A stretch of 64,000 bases of DNA from Mesostigma viride (lineage: Eukaryota; Streptophyta; Mesostigmatophyceae; Mesostigmatales; Mesostigmataceae). The notes beneath the pieces are model-generated. The model was not told the DNA's origin and made no database searches. It saw nothing but the letters and a program-made list of their open reading frames with translations. Both the position numbers and the translations under genes were made by a program. The DNA lies in the NCBI GenBank assembly GCA_009746045.1, contig RPFO01000041.1, positions 2,214,613-2,278,612 of the forward strand, given 5' to 3'. Below are positions 10,372-20,839 of the stretch, piece after piece (positions within the stretch are counted from its first letter, which is position 1; each line of letters begins with the position of its first letter).

Positions 10372-13300
10372 TCAATCCCACTCCTCATCAGTGTATGCAG
10401 CACTGTCAGAGTCCGCATAATTTACTACCACACGTTGCCTCTCACTTCTCCTTTGTGTGGGAATGCATGCCTCACCGTCGCTGCTCAGCGACAAATCACT
10501 AGCAATGTCATCAGGGCTTGATGCGCTGCCACTAGCCGCTGCCATGGACTTGCCAGCAATGCTCTTGCCACGCGAGCGGTTTGGTGCAGCGGCTGTGTGT
10601 GTTTCTACCAATGTGTCCGCAGTGCGCTTGCCACGCGAGCGGCTTGGTGCAGTGGTTGCTTGTGGTTCTACCAATGTGCCAACAGTGCGCTTGCCACGTG
10701 AGCGCCTTGGTGCAGTGGTTGCTTGTGGCTCTACCAATGTGCCAACAGTGCGCTTGCCACGTGAGCGATTAGGTGCAGTGGTTGCTTGTGGCTCCGCAGC
10801 CATGCGTGCAGTGGTTGCTTGTGGATCTATGGGTGCAGTGCGATTACCTTGTGAACGACCTCGTGTTGTCATGTCTCTTCGCTTAACACACAGTGTCACC
10901 TTGCGCTGCAGGTTCATATCAGCATACACGTCTGTGGTTCTCAGCTGAGCACCTGCAGCACGGGATAATACATGCTGGGCTGCACTACACGTTTCCTTTA
11001 CCATTTGCCACGGCAATTTACAGTGCACGATGGCTATCTCAGGTGCATACTCTGGATCAACTACAAAACCAACTGAACATACACTCCCGGGAAGGACTAA
11101 AGCATCCTGCTTGGGCGCTCGCTCCCCTAAAGGTATAAGCGTCAATCCCTCTAAAGGGAGCTCTTTCACAGAACCGACATCAAACAGAGCGACCTTTAAA
11201 AGAACTTGCCTACTCCATCCTTCCGTCGGGGCACGGAGGAAACTATGCAGAATGTGTGTGATGCGGCCATACCTAACCCCCTCTTTACCATAAACCATTA
11301 CTCCTGAGTTGCGATGGCGAACAGTTTGTCGAAGGTCGGCGACTGCAGTTCGGTAATTGCTGCCATTGATGTGGATTGAGTCATGCTCGTCACAAGCAGG
11401 CTCCATGCCACACACCGCCGCCGTAATCATCGTGGGGAGGCGTGGCTCCTGGTTTTGCGTGATCCATTGCTTCAACCACGCCAGGTTGCCAACGTGAACG
11501 AGCCGACGCCTGCAAGTGACAAAGGCGAATAACGTACATCACATTGCAAAATCAATTAAACATACAATTAAACATAGTTGTCCCACTTCATAAAATTATC
11601 AACATAGTGAAAAAAAGCATCTTCATCATTGCATGCACAACCAGATATTGCGTGTAGACAAGGACATAAGAATGTCACTGTGAAATCTAGAAAATCAACC
11701 ACATTAAGCACGAGTAAGCAAATCAGAAGAATGCAGGAAACATATGATAATCCTATGTACATGCGTTGCAAGATTACACCCTCCTTTCGGCTGAACTGAA
11801 TTAAAATTACCAATGCGAGGGTGTACAAATGTAGCATCGGTTTCTACAAGAAACTCACCAGAATTCAATTCCATATCCGGGCTCGTATGTTGCATGCTGA
11901 AGTGCAAATTCCAGCATCAGTTGTAAGGCCTCAAGCTGCTCGACCTCAGAGAGAGTATATGCTTGTTGACGAAAGCGCTTGCTCGGCAGAATACACTTGG
12001 ACGGATCAGTTTCCAGAATGTCCCACACAGACGGGAAGCCTTGACCCTGAAAAAAAAAACACATGAACCAAATAGAAAAAAAAGAACGTAAGTACATGTT
12101 TTGCATACACTTAACCTGCTAGAAACACTCGCTGAAACATGGGAAATGTGCATGCAGCCAAGCAAACACGAAGTTTGTTTAAAAAACTTACCCACACAGT
12201 CTGGCGCGTGAAGTAGCTCAGGATGTTTAATGCCTCGAAGTCCATGAAGAAGTTTCCCATGGAGCATTCCACGTTCTTGTTTGACAATGGCCCAGAAGTA
12301 ATCACCGCCATCTGGCGCTCACCCCATGTCATGCTCCTGCCATCAGGCAGGCCAGCATACCGGATCTGTTCCGCCAAGTGAGATGCAGCATGGACTGATC
12401 TTGACATTTCTGACGCTGGCATAACACACTCTAATGCTACCACCGCACGCACCATCATTTCGCCCACTTCGACTAACTGCGATTGAGTGAGACACCTTGC
12501 TGAAAATACAGCATTAAAGGCCACAGACAGCTGGACAAATGCCGCGCGGGCATCCGGATGCAAACGATTGCGCAACACGACCGGCAACAACAGACACAGG
12601 TACTTGTTCTTGTCACTTGTTTTCATCGTCTCATCGCTTTTCCCGTCAGCGGCTAGTCCGTGGTACCGCCCAGGCACATAGTCTGGGAGGCGGTCGAACG
12701 CCTTTTCCACCTCTGCATTCAACAGAAACATGGTATGATACACAGATGTAAACGATCACATTGACAATTTGATTAGAAAATTATGTCAGAGGCGAATTCT
12801 CAGAGTGGCCAAACACTGTCAGCCCAAATGCTCCGGCAAATCCTGACACTAACCCCATAAATAGTTATTGAAAAAATGAAAGGAAGTCTTACAAGCAACA
12901 TGTTTACCCTAACAAGGGCACTTGGTTTGATGTGGTACACAGAAATCTCTAATGACAGTGGACTACGTCATGGGATCTATGGACCAACACAGCAATTAAG
13001 CAATCTTGGCAGATGACAACATGAAACACTTATATAAAATACCAACAAACAACATCCAAACCAATTCCAATAAAAAAGCATATACACATCCACAGACATA
13101 CCACGGGTGGCCGCTTTCTCCTCCGACGTGAGTTGACAGGTGGATGTCGAGAGTTTTTTTTAATGCTTATTGTCCGGACACCGTTCTTCGCCACTTTCTC
13201 CACCTCTTCCGTGGTAACCCAGAGCTCCTGATTAAGGCCCAGTTGTTGCAGCCTTGCTCGAACAGCAGGGTATGAGCTTTCCCTGCACATAATAAAAAAG

Positions 13301-15017
13301 GCCACAAAGGACAACACAATATCAACGAAACGCACAATCAATAATCAATCAACAAGTATGTAACAAAAATTTGTCCCTTGCATATGACAAAGTTTACAAA
13401 CTGCACACTAGAAAAAAAAAGAACACTGTCGCGTGCTACTTACCGCTGGTGCAGTTGACTATCCGGAGCAGGCAGTTCGGGCCAAGGTGAAATTCATCCA
13501 CCAGATGTCGAATTAACAGCTTGGTCCAGTACGGCAGCTTGCCGAATATTTCAGGTTGCACCCCCAACTCTTCCCGACAATATTTCAGGTACCCATCATA
13601 ATCCATTTCTGGAGGGGCAGCTCCAGTCCCGGATGGTCGCGCAGGGTCACCTTCCTTCAAAAGCGTAGAGTGCCCTAAGTACACAAGCTTCCCATTGGAA
13701 AAAAAAGTTGCTTCCCATTCTGGCCCATGTAACATGCAGCCGCAGTATCCAGCATCTGGGATGTTTAGTGACTTTGCAAAAGCTGGGTAGTCGTGGATTA
13801 CCCACAGTAGGAGCGCCTGCAGGCGCACAGGTTGTAACTGGCCGCCCTGGTCATCCACGATGTCGCATACATAAAAACCATTCCACATCGCCACAAGCTC
13901 ATCAACCGCCAACTCCCAGTACACCTGCATTCTTTTTGGAGCCTTGCCCTTGGCGGCACTTATCAGCAGAACCATAGGTGAGAAGTTCTTGTTGACAAAT
14001 ACCCACTCAGGTAAATTGTAGCAAGCCATAAAAGCTGGCCAGCAAGAATAGTTTCCCATAAAGCTACGCGGACACACTCCGTCAACCGCCATCCCGAATA
14101 TAAGATTACGCAGCTCAGTACGAAACTGCGGGTAAAGATTTTTTACATGTTGTACAGCCGGACAGTCTGCAAAAAGAAACAGGCAAGGAAAGAACAAACC
14201 ACAGAGAATGCATTGAAGCAACGGTAAGAAATACAGATACATCACTTAACACGACACTGACCTTGCCAGGCAAGATTCAATAGCAAGATTCAGGGTTACT
14301 AACGTTCTAGCTCTACATACCAAAGTAACGCGGCGTTGTGTAACTCTATCGGCAAGCAAAGATAAAAAAAAACAAGCAATGGCCAGATGTAGAGGCTATG
14401 GATTACGAACCTTTGACTCCGTCGACAGTCCGCGTCGGCGAATCTGCATCCTTGTTTTCTTTCTCTCCTGCATACCTCAGTGCCATTGACATCTTCTCCA
14501 TTCTGAACCAGCCCCGAACCCTGTCCAGCAAAGAAAAAACTCTGACTTGCCGATAGGGCTTCCTCGTATTAATCACCATGCCGTCTGTGTCTGTGTATAT
14601 CTCATAACGAGGTTCGGCGCACTTTGGGCACTGCTGGAGATCCTTATCTTTGTAAACATAATCGTCACACTTGCACGCATCGTATACTTTATACGTCAAG
14701 CCCAAGTCTCGCAACAGGCGTCTAGCCGCCTCAACAGAAGCCGGCAAGACATTGCCAGGTGGTAGGAGAGAACTAAAAAGGGCCAGCTGTGCGTCTGCGA
14801 ACTTCCGAGTACAACCTCCTTGGCCCCATTGCGTTAGCAATTGTAGGGCCGCCACAACAGCTGGAACGTTAGATCCTGGGTATAAAGGCGTCTCCAAATG
14901 TACTCTGTTTGCAGCAGCATCGAAATTCCGGGCGAATTCCATAGCTGCCTCAGGCCCAGTTCGGTACTCATCCGCCCATCCCTCCATGAGGAAGTCGTCA
15001 AGGCCTTGTTCCTCCAT
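10372..15017 (-). CDS. TNP2-family CACTA transposase (multi-exon)
   Basis: This gene makes the DNA transposase of the CACTA element. My exon set is 15017-14411, 14166-13444, 13282-13102, about 12710-12192, 12046-11859 and 11509-10372, all with GT-AG sites. Exon 1 holds the TNP2 start (LRDLGLTYKVYDACKCDDYVY, then CPKC and the RVRGWFRMEKMS block). Exon 2 holds the core: AVDGVCPRSFMGNYSCWPAF, YNLPEWVFVNKNF, LLWVIHDYPAF and KLVYLGHSTLL. Exon 4 resembles the DUF4218 region found beside TNP2 (LLLPVVLRNRLHPDARAAF). The last exon ends in a basic repeat (QATTAP-RSRGKRT units) and an acidic tail. All junctions phase except exon 2 to 3, so one site is wrong or damaged. Confidence 0.85.
10560..10870 (-). 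repeat. Tandem repeat coding the basic tail of the transposase
   Basis: Units of about 66 bp encode SRGKRTVGTLVEPQATTAP-type peptides, repeated four to five times with small changes. They lie in the last transposase exon and are probably a flexible, basic DNA-binding or nuclear segment. Confidence 0.75.
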
Positions 15018-15044
15018 GGTTGAAAATCGCTAAACAACCAATGG

Positions 15045-15108
15045 TGGCGGCAGCAACGGGGACGGCCCGCGGCCGCCTTGCCGCGGGCCCTCCCCGTTGC
15101 TGCCGCCA
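15045..15108. repeat. GC-rich hairpin upstream of the transposase start
   Basis: Two 29-base arms (15045-15073 and 15080-15108) pair at 28 of 29 positions around a 6-base loop. A third copy of the arm start (ATGGCGGCAGCAACG) follows near 15118. The hairpin is 28 bp upstream of the TNP2 ATG, so it would lie in the 5' leader or the divergent promoter. Confidence 0.85.
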
Positions 15109-15109
15109 T

Positions 15110-15708
15110 GGCTACCATGGCGGCAGCAACGAGGTGTTTTCGTGGCTCCCGGCTGTGTCCTTGCATGCCTAAAACGCAAAGGAACGAAGGGGCACCGACC
15201 GCGTCTGACTGTCGAGCTAGCCAACGGACCGCGTGGGCCATTCCCGCGGCTAGGTATGCGTCAGTTATGTTAACCGTCCAATTTGCCGGGTAATCTATGT
15301 AACCGCAGCTTCTTGATGCGGATTCAATCCTACTCGAACATGATGTCAACTTTGCACCGTTAACCATGGCTGTGAGAGGCCCGAATCCGATACTTTGCGC
15401 CTTATTAGCCCCTTAGCCTGTCAACGTCACACCAGTGTGTGACCACCTTCATTCAGGATTCGGTGATACTTATTTCTTATTTCACCTCTCTGGTTTCTAA
15501 TTGGATACTAAATATACCGATTTCCCCGAATCCGATACTTTTTGCCATGGCGTTCAGATCAGCAGGATTCGCTCCTAAAGTAAGATCCTGTCGACTTCCG
15601 CCGGGAGAGATGATTGACGGTAGATGGGCCAAGATCGGACGGAGTTCCTTTTTGCCGCGCAAAATTGACACCCGCAATTAGCACAGTGCCGTTGTGCGGA
15701 TTCAAAAC
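15110..15708. promoter_or_regulatory. Divergent intergenic region of the CACTA element
   Basis: This non-coding stretch lies between the transposase start and the retrotransposon insertion. With 21040-21130 it would form the shared upstream region of the two CACTA genes. The phrase CCGAATCCGATACTTT occurs twice (near 15380 and 15525). No other signal was recognised. Confidence 0.4.
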
Positions 15709-15916
15709 TTGGTGAGCTATGCTCATTTTATCTATGACTAACCTGCTGAGCGGAGAATGCAACGCCGTATAGCACCAAAAGAAAAAATAATTTTAGAAAA
15801 AATATTTTTTGTGCTGGCACCCGTACCCCAGCCACCCAGGTAGGGGTTGGCTGGAGAGGTGGTTGCTATAAAGGGTGGGCTTCCATTCTAGGGAAGCAGG
15901 TTGTTTTCTTTTGCCT
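15709..15916 (+). repeat. Split direct repeat A1
   Basis: 208 bp, identical by eye to A2 (20607-20814). It starts with a small hairpin (TGAGCTATGCTCA) and contains a TATA box. It serves as the 5' end and promoter of the element. Confidence 0.95.
15867..15873 (+). promoter_or_regulatory. TATA box in A1
   Basis: TATAAAG lies about 118 bp before the Gag ATG at 15985, so transcription would start near 15898 at the end of A1. The same box is repeated in A2. Confidence 0.55.
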
Positions 15917-15984
15917 GAGAACCTCACGTGACCACAACACAAAAAACAAAACGCAAGATAACACATCAAGCAGTATAACCTACC

Positions 15985-17088
15985 ATGTCCACAGTGACAG
16001 CCCCAGACCGGAATTTCCTAGCGAAACTCAAGCAAGCAGCCAAGGAGGGATGCACCCCAAAGGAGGCCGCCACTGCGGTTCAGAAGATCCTAGGGGAGGG
16101 GAACTGGCTAGAGCGGATCCAGAAGCTCACTCCGGGGCGTGCCAAGAACGTCATGGACGTCCTGGAGGAACGGGGGTTTGTCAGCGACTGGGATGGGGAG
16201 GAGGCCCTGGCCGATGTGCTAGCAGCGCAACTGGGGGAGGCTATTGCAGAGCCGGACCCACCAGTGTCAGCAGGTGCGGTGGGAATGGGGGGTGTTCCCC
16301 CTTCGGCAGGTGGAAGCGGAGGGGCGGGGCATGGTGGAGCGGGCGCTGGGGAGGACGATGGCGCTCCTGGGGCGATCGACCAGGCTGTGGCGGACCTGGA
16401 CCGAAACCTAGGTCGGCTGCTGGGGACCGAGACGGGCTATGCAACGCCAGCTGGAGGGCTTCCATCCCGGCCGGGCAACGCCCGCACTGGCGGAGATATT
16501 GGCGACCTAATATCGGCTATGTCGAAGCTGCTGGACCAGGCAAAGACTCCAGCAGCTGCAAGCCCAGCCGCAGCGACGGCTGCTGGCAGGCTGGCGCGCA
16601 CGAAGGGGGTGGCGCTGAGTGGGCATGCAGTGCCGGTGCTGGTGAGCAACATGCTGGAGGCGGTGCTGCCGGGAATGCTGGACTACGCGGAGAGCGTGGG
16701 GGGGAAGTCCATCCGTGCATCGTTAATGCTGACGATGCACGGCAGCTCAGCCAGCGGGGAGAGGCGGATGCTGCTCCTGCAGATGGCAGGAATTCTGGAC
16801 ACGATGGTGACAGAATTTGGCTACTGGGCCACGCCACGCTCCGAAGTAATTCTGGAGCTGGCAGCAGCCGAGTACCTGGCAAAGCTGATCACGGCATGCC
16901 AGCTGGTGGATGTGGGGTCGACGGGGTGGAAGGGGACGCCGTCGGCAATGCTGCCATTCCAGGAGGGTGGAGCAATGCTGGCGTCTCCGGCGGTGCGGGC
17001 GGCGATGAGCATGGGGAAGCTGCAGCACAAGCTGGAGCAGGGTCCCGGCAAGAAGGGGCAGGGCGGCCCGTCCAACAACAACAAGTGA
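15985..17088 (+). CDS. Gag-like ORF1 of the Ngaro/PAT element
   Basis: This 367-residue intact frame is the first ORF of the element and takes the position of gag. The N-terminus is helical and charged (FLAKLKQAAKEG, then EAATAVQKILGEGNWLERIQ). A Gly/Ala-rich linker follows (about 95-170). The second helical domain (about 205-345) has LPGMLDYAESVGGKSIRASL and ILDTMVTEFGYWATPRSEVI. The C-terminus is basic and Gly/Asn-rich (KKGQGGPSNNNK). No CCHC knuckle is visible. It is presumed to coat the RNA in a cytoplasmic particle. I infer the role from position; I do not recognise the family. Confidence 0.75.
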   Translation: MSTVTAPDRNFLAKLKQAAKEGCTPKEAATAVQKILGEGNWLERIQKLTPGRAKNVMDVLEERGFVSDWDGEEALADVLAAQLGEAIAEPDPPVSAGAVGMGGVPPSAGGSGGAGHGGAGAGEDDGAPGAIDQAVADLDRNLGRLLGTETGYATPAGGLPSRPGNARTGGDIGDLISAMSKLLDQAKTPAAASPAAATAAGRLARTKGVALSGHAVPVLVSNMLEAVLPGMLDYAESVGGKSIRASLMLTMHGSSASGERRMLLLQMAGILDTMVTEFGYWATPRSEVILELAAAEYLAKLITACQLVDVGSTGWKGTPSAMLPFQEGGAMLASPAVRAAMSMGKLQHKLEQGPGKKGQGGPSNNNK

Positions 17089-17284
17089 GGGAGCGGTGCC
17101 TTCTTCCACTACCTCTTCCAGCACCCCTGCCACCTCGTGACTGGTGGCAGCAGGTACGCTCAGGCCGTAGGCGCGATAGGATGAGTCGGGCTTTTAATGC
17201 TCGCACACTAGCCTGTCAGACGGTTAGGGCGTTAAACTGGATGGGGGGGGGGGGCGAGACCCGCCTGCTGTAGATTCAGCCCGT

Positions 17285-17524
17285 GTGCCCGGGCCTCTGC
17301 AGCAGGCGGCCCTAGATGGGATCGATGATGCTTGCAGGTCCTTTGTCCGCCGGAACGGTGGTTCCGTAGCGGCAATGGCAGGATCTGTAGTGGATGGGGG
17401 TGAATATGCTGAAGGAGCCCCTTACGAACCGTTAGTGGCCGCACGCTTGGCTTTGCCTGGTCCGGGGGAAGGTGGCCAAGTGGATGTGCTGAACTTACTA
17501 CCCCCTCTTGGGGAGCAATTTTGA
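17285..17524 (+). CDS. Small ORF between Gag and RT, possible N-terminal part of ORF2
   Basis: This 79-residue frame (GDEYAEG-type acidic, Pro/Leu-rich end) stops at the TGA at 17522-17524, exactly where the RT frame becomes usable. The RT frame itself is open from 17413. The last 110 bases are therefore open in two frames, and a frameshift or re-initiation could join them. No domain was recognised. Confidence 0.35.
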   Translation: MPGPLQQAALDGIDDACRSFVRRNGGSVAAMAGSVVDGGEYAEGAPYEPLVAARLALPGPGEGGQVDVLNLLPPLGEQF

Positions 17525-17538
17525 ATGATGAGAGTAGG

Positions 17539-20214
17539 ATGGTACGGACGCTGAGCCCAGCAGAGCGGATCTTGCAGAAGTCGATGCGGATCTCGCGGGG
17601 GTGTAGCATGGAGGAGTTCGCGCGGGTTTGCACGGTGTGTGTGGAGAGGGGGATTTTGGGTGGATTTTTTGAGGAGGAGCCGCCTATGGTGAACGGTACT
17701 TTCGGGGTCGGAAAGCCCGACGGCCGTATACGGCTGATTGTGGACAACCGGCGTGGCAACATGCCACTACCTGATCCTATGCCCGCTTTTTTACCACACC
17801 TTGGCGTGATTTGCGATTTGCCCACGCGCGCTGGGGAGGATGTTTTTGGGGGCGTATCAGATTTGGATTCGTACTACAACAGACTCCGCCTGCCAGTTTG
17901 GATGCGGCGGTACTGTGCGTGGATGCCGGTGTGGTCGGATCTGGTGGGCCTGAGTGGGGCTCGTCGGAAGGTGTGGCCGTGGATGTTGTGCTGGCCAATG
18001 GGCAACAAGCTGGCCGTCGCGGTGGCCCAGTGTGTGCATCAGTCTGTGTTGTACCGCTGTGGCCCCAAGCCGCCGTTGGAGGCTAGTCGTGGGCTGAGCA
18101 TCAACATGTCCGCGCTGATCCTGGTGGCGGAGGCCAACGAGGCGGGGGAGACCGTCCGGCTGAGGCTGGAGGAGGACCCTGCTGCGCCCTTGGCGCCCTC
18201 GCCGTGCTTCGAATCTCGGCAGGATCTGGAAGGTATGCATGCTGTGACGATCGATGACCTCCATTTCACCCACTGTGCGTCGGTGGATGGGGTGAATCAG
18301 CAGCTAGATCGTGTTCAGGCTGCCTACGCCGCTGTTGGGCTGGTGCAGAAGTCTGACAAGGTGGTACGGGCGACAGCAGAGCAGACTGGTGTGCAGGCGG
18401 TGGGGGTCATTCACCAAAGGGATGGTGACGTGGTGCCTGTTCCTGAGCGTGTGGTGGCAGTTATCGCCGCTACTCATAGAATCTTAGATCGCGGGTTTAC
18501 ATACTACCGCGAACTTAGTTCTGTGCTTGGGAAGTGGGTGTGGATGCATCTGCTGTGCCGCCCCATGCTTTCGGTGTGGTCTGAGACGTACCGGCTGCTA
18601 GCAGCCATGAATGCCTCCCTGCCTGGGCGCCGCTGGCGCCTCCCTGCGGGGGCCCGCCAGGAGCTTCAGGCGGCGATCGACCTGGCCCCCTTTTTGAGGG
18701 CGGCCAGGGCCCGGCCCCTTTCTGACCGGGTCGTCGCAAGTGATGCGAGCGGCTCCGGCGGTGGGGTGGTCTACAGGGACCTGCCTGGGGCCGATTGTGC
18801 CCGGCTGGCGACCCGGCGCGAAGCGCGGGGGTGGCGGACGACAGCTTTAACGTCTGGGGAGGACTGGGACCTGGAGCGCATGGAGGAGGGGGACTACAGC
18901 CTGCTGGATAGTGGCCACTGGCGTACGGCACTGTCCTACCGGTGGCGGGGGCAGCCTAACCACATCAACGTCAAGGAGGCGATTGCTGCGACACAGGGGG
19001 TCGAGTGGTCGTGCCGGACCAAGGCGTGTCGGGGTAAGCGAGTCGTCCGGCTCGTAGACTCCAGTGCTGTGGTGGGGGCGTTTGTCAGAGGGCGGTCGTC
19101 TTCCTACCGTCTCAACCAGCTGGTTCGACGCTACTGCGCTCTGTCACTGGCTGGCGACATGCAGAGCCACTGGGTCTGGGTGGCTACCGACCACAACCCA
19201 GCTGACAAGGCCAGTCGGCGTGGCGCTTGGGTTCCTGACTTGACCCGGTGTGGTGACGTGCATCCCAACCCTGGGCCTGAGGGGGCGCGACGCCCTCGGG
19301 ACTTGGCACTTTTGGAGGGCACAGTCAACCCTGTGTCTACCTTGCCAGCGTACCGACGTGCGGCGGCTGTCTACGTGGCGTGGGCGCCACCTGGCCCTGT
19401 CGACCCAGCTGACGCCGAAGCCATTTTCTGTGAGTGGATTTCTGCTGTCTACCATGCCAGAGGCGGGCGGGGGCGTACCTTATGCCAGCATGCCAAGGCC
19501 TGTCTGCACCTGTACTACCCCGACATTGTTCGGAATTGGGTACTGGCGGACCGCCTGCTAGCAGGTTGGCAGCGGCTTGTTCCGGCTGTCAGCCCTCCGC
19601 CTATGCCCTGGCGCCTTTGCTATTTCACTGCCCTGTTGCTAGTTTCACGTCGACAGGTGCATTTGAGTGCGTTGATTATTATTGCTTTCCAGCAGTATTT
19701 ACGCATTAGCGAGGCGCTAGGGCTGCGGGTTCGGGATGTGGCTCATCCCGGCCACCCCCTTCTCGAGCCAGGGCCCATGGTCGGTGCCCTTGTGCTGCGC
19801 AACCCCAAAACTGCGCAGGGGGCGGCCCAGCACGTCCTCGTCCGGGATCCACTTTCTTTGTGGCTCCTGCGACGTCTGACGGCTGGCCAGCCCCCGGATG
19901 CACTCCTCTTTCGAGGCTTAACGTACAGCCAGGCTAGGCAGCAGTGGGAGGCTGTGCAGGCCCGCATGAGCATCCCAGGGATGTTTTCTTTTCACAGCCT
20001 CCGGCATGGGGGGGCGACGCACGACGCCATCGCTGGCGAGTCGCCGGAGGCCATCCAGCTGCGCGGCCGGTGGGCTTCGGCCCTCTCGGTCACGCGCTAC
20101 ATTGGCCTCCACCGCAGCCTCCTGGGGCGCGACATCCCACCCGCCCTCTGGGCTCAGGCCCTGGGTTTTGACCCAGCGGCTTTCCGGCGCCACTTCGGTG
20201 GCGTCGAGTTTTGA
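17539..20214 (+). CDS. RT-RNase H-tyrosine recombinase polyprotein
   Basis: The first in-frame ATG is 17539. The frame is open further back, and a TTG at 17521 is used as residue 1 here. The RT has FGVGKPDGRIRLIVDNRRGN, motif A SDLDSYYNRLRLP (D114, D116) and motif C TIDDL (D245, D246) in place of the usual YxDD. RNase H carries D408, E486, D513 and D557 (SDASGSGG, NVKEAIA, LVDSSAVV, TDHNPADKAS). The recombinase shows R728 (LRISEALGLRVRD), H825 and R828 (HSLRHGGAT), W851 and Tyr860 (TRYIGLHR), the full set for DNA cleavage. A 2A-like motif lies between RNase H and recombinase (578-586). No methyltransferase domain is present. The product should copy the RNA and insert circular cDNA by recombination. 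Confidence 0.92.
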   Translation: MVRTLSPAERILQKSMRISRGCSMEEFARVCTVCVERGILGGFFEEEPPMVNGTFGVGKPDGRIRLIVDNRRGNMPLPDPMPAFLPHLGVICDLPTRAGEDVFGGVSDLDSYYNRLRLPVWMRRYCAWMPVWSDLVGLSGARRKVWPWMLCWPMGNKLAVAVAQCVHQSVLYRCGPKPPLEASRGLSINMSALILVAEANEAGETVRLRLEEDPAAPLAPSPCFESRQDLEGMHAVTIDDLHFTHCASVDGVNQQLDRVQAAYAAVGLVQKSDKVVRATAEQTGVQAVGVIHQRDGDVVPVPERVVAVIAATHRILDRGFTYYRELSSVLGKWVWMHLLCRPMLSVWSETYRLLAAMNASLPGRRWRLPAGARQELQAAIDLAPFLRAARARPLSDRVVASDASGSGGGVVYRDLPGADCARLATRREARGWRTTALTSGEDWDLERMEEGDYSLLDSGHWRTALSYRWRGQPNHINVKEAIAATQGVEWSCRTKACRGKRVVRLVDSSAVVGAFVRGRSSSYRLNQLVRRYCALSLAGDMQSHWVWVATDHNPADKASRRGAWVPDLTRCGDVHPNPGPEGARRPRDLALLEGTVNPVSTLPAYRRAAAVYVAWAPPGPVDPADAEAIFCEWISAVYHARGGRGRTLCQHAKACLHLYYPDIVRNWVLADRLLAGWQRLVPAVSPPPMPWRLCYFTALLLVSRRQVHLSALIIIAFQQYLRISEALGLRVRDVAHPGHPLLEPGPMVGALVLRNPKTAQGAAQHVLVRDPLSLWLLRRLTAGQPPDALLFRGLTYSQARQQWEAVQARMSIPGMFSFHSLRHGGATHDAIAGESPEAIQLRGRWASALSVTRYIGLHRSLLGRDIPPALWAQALGFDPAAFRRHFGGVEF
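19252..19278 (+). other. 2A-like motif GDVHPNPGP inside ORF2
   Basis: Residues 578-586 read GDVHPNPGP, close to the 2A ribosome-skip consensus ending in NPGP. It sits in the linker between RNase H (ends near 570) and the recombinase (begins near 680). Skipping would release the recombinase from RT-RNase H. Similar GDxHPNPGP strings are known in several retrotransposon families. Activity is not shown here. Confidence 0.6.
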
Positions 20215-20409
20215 CGTCCTCCTGTTTTTACCTCTCGTCTTTTAGCTATCAACTGACCTCACCCTTGTGTGGGAGGTCAGGGGGGAAATGGTTTAACTAA
20301 CCCGAGGGTGAACCTGGGTTGGGACAAAGTACCCCCATAGCTAGGTAGTTTAAGTTTTCTTTTTTGCATGTCCTACGTATTTTCGGCTGTTAGCCATGTA
20401 AGGAGATGT

Positions 20410-20609
20410 GGGTAGAGCAGGGGCACAGCTGCTGTGGGCTGGCCCTGCACATTCACATAGTGTGCTCACCCTAGCATACAGATGGCCGTGTTGCCATCTG
20501 GTAGACATGTCTGTGTTATTCCACCGTATAGAGCTAGCACACATATTGTAATAAATTTGATGTTTTGTGGTGATGCATGCAAAGCAAGGCAAGGCCAGAA
20601 ATGGATTTG
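20410..20609 (+). repeat. Split direct repeat B1
   Basis: 200 bp, identical by eye to B2 at 20840-21039. Its end overlaps A2 by three bases (TTG), so B1 and A2 are fused as in a circle-junction-derived copy. Confidence 0.93.
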
Positions 20610-20814
20610 GTGAGCTATGCTCATTTTATCTATGACTAACCTGCTGAGCGGAGAATGCAACGCCGTATAGCACCAAAAGAAAAAATAATTTTAGAAAAAA
20701 TATTTTTTGTGCTGGCACCCGTACCCCAGCCACCCAGGTAGGGGTTGGCTGGAGAGGTGGTTGCTATAAAGGGTGGGCTTCCATTCTAGGGAAGCAGGTT
20801 GTTTTCTTTTGCCT
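20607..20814 (+). repeat. Split direct repeat A2
   Basis: 208 bp copy of A1, placed between B1 and the linker. It includes the TATA box. Confidence 0.95.
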
Positions 20815-20839
20815 CCCACCCGCCCACCCTGGCAAAAGG
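20815..20839 (+). other. A2/B2 linker with G-quadruplex motif
   Basis: The 25 bp linker begins with CCCACCCGCCCACCC (20815-20829), so the minus strand has four G3 runs with single-base loops. The same feature occupies the same place in the elements at 52.4, 56.9 and 59.1 kb. Confidence 0.85.

Noticed and set aside
16050-17273. A 407-codon frame overlapping ORF1 of the tyrosine-recombinase element
   Set aside because: It is Gly/Arg-rich, typical of the shifted frame of a GC-rich gene. ORF1 in the other frame has better helical composition and the right start context.
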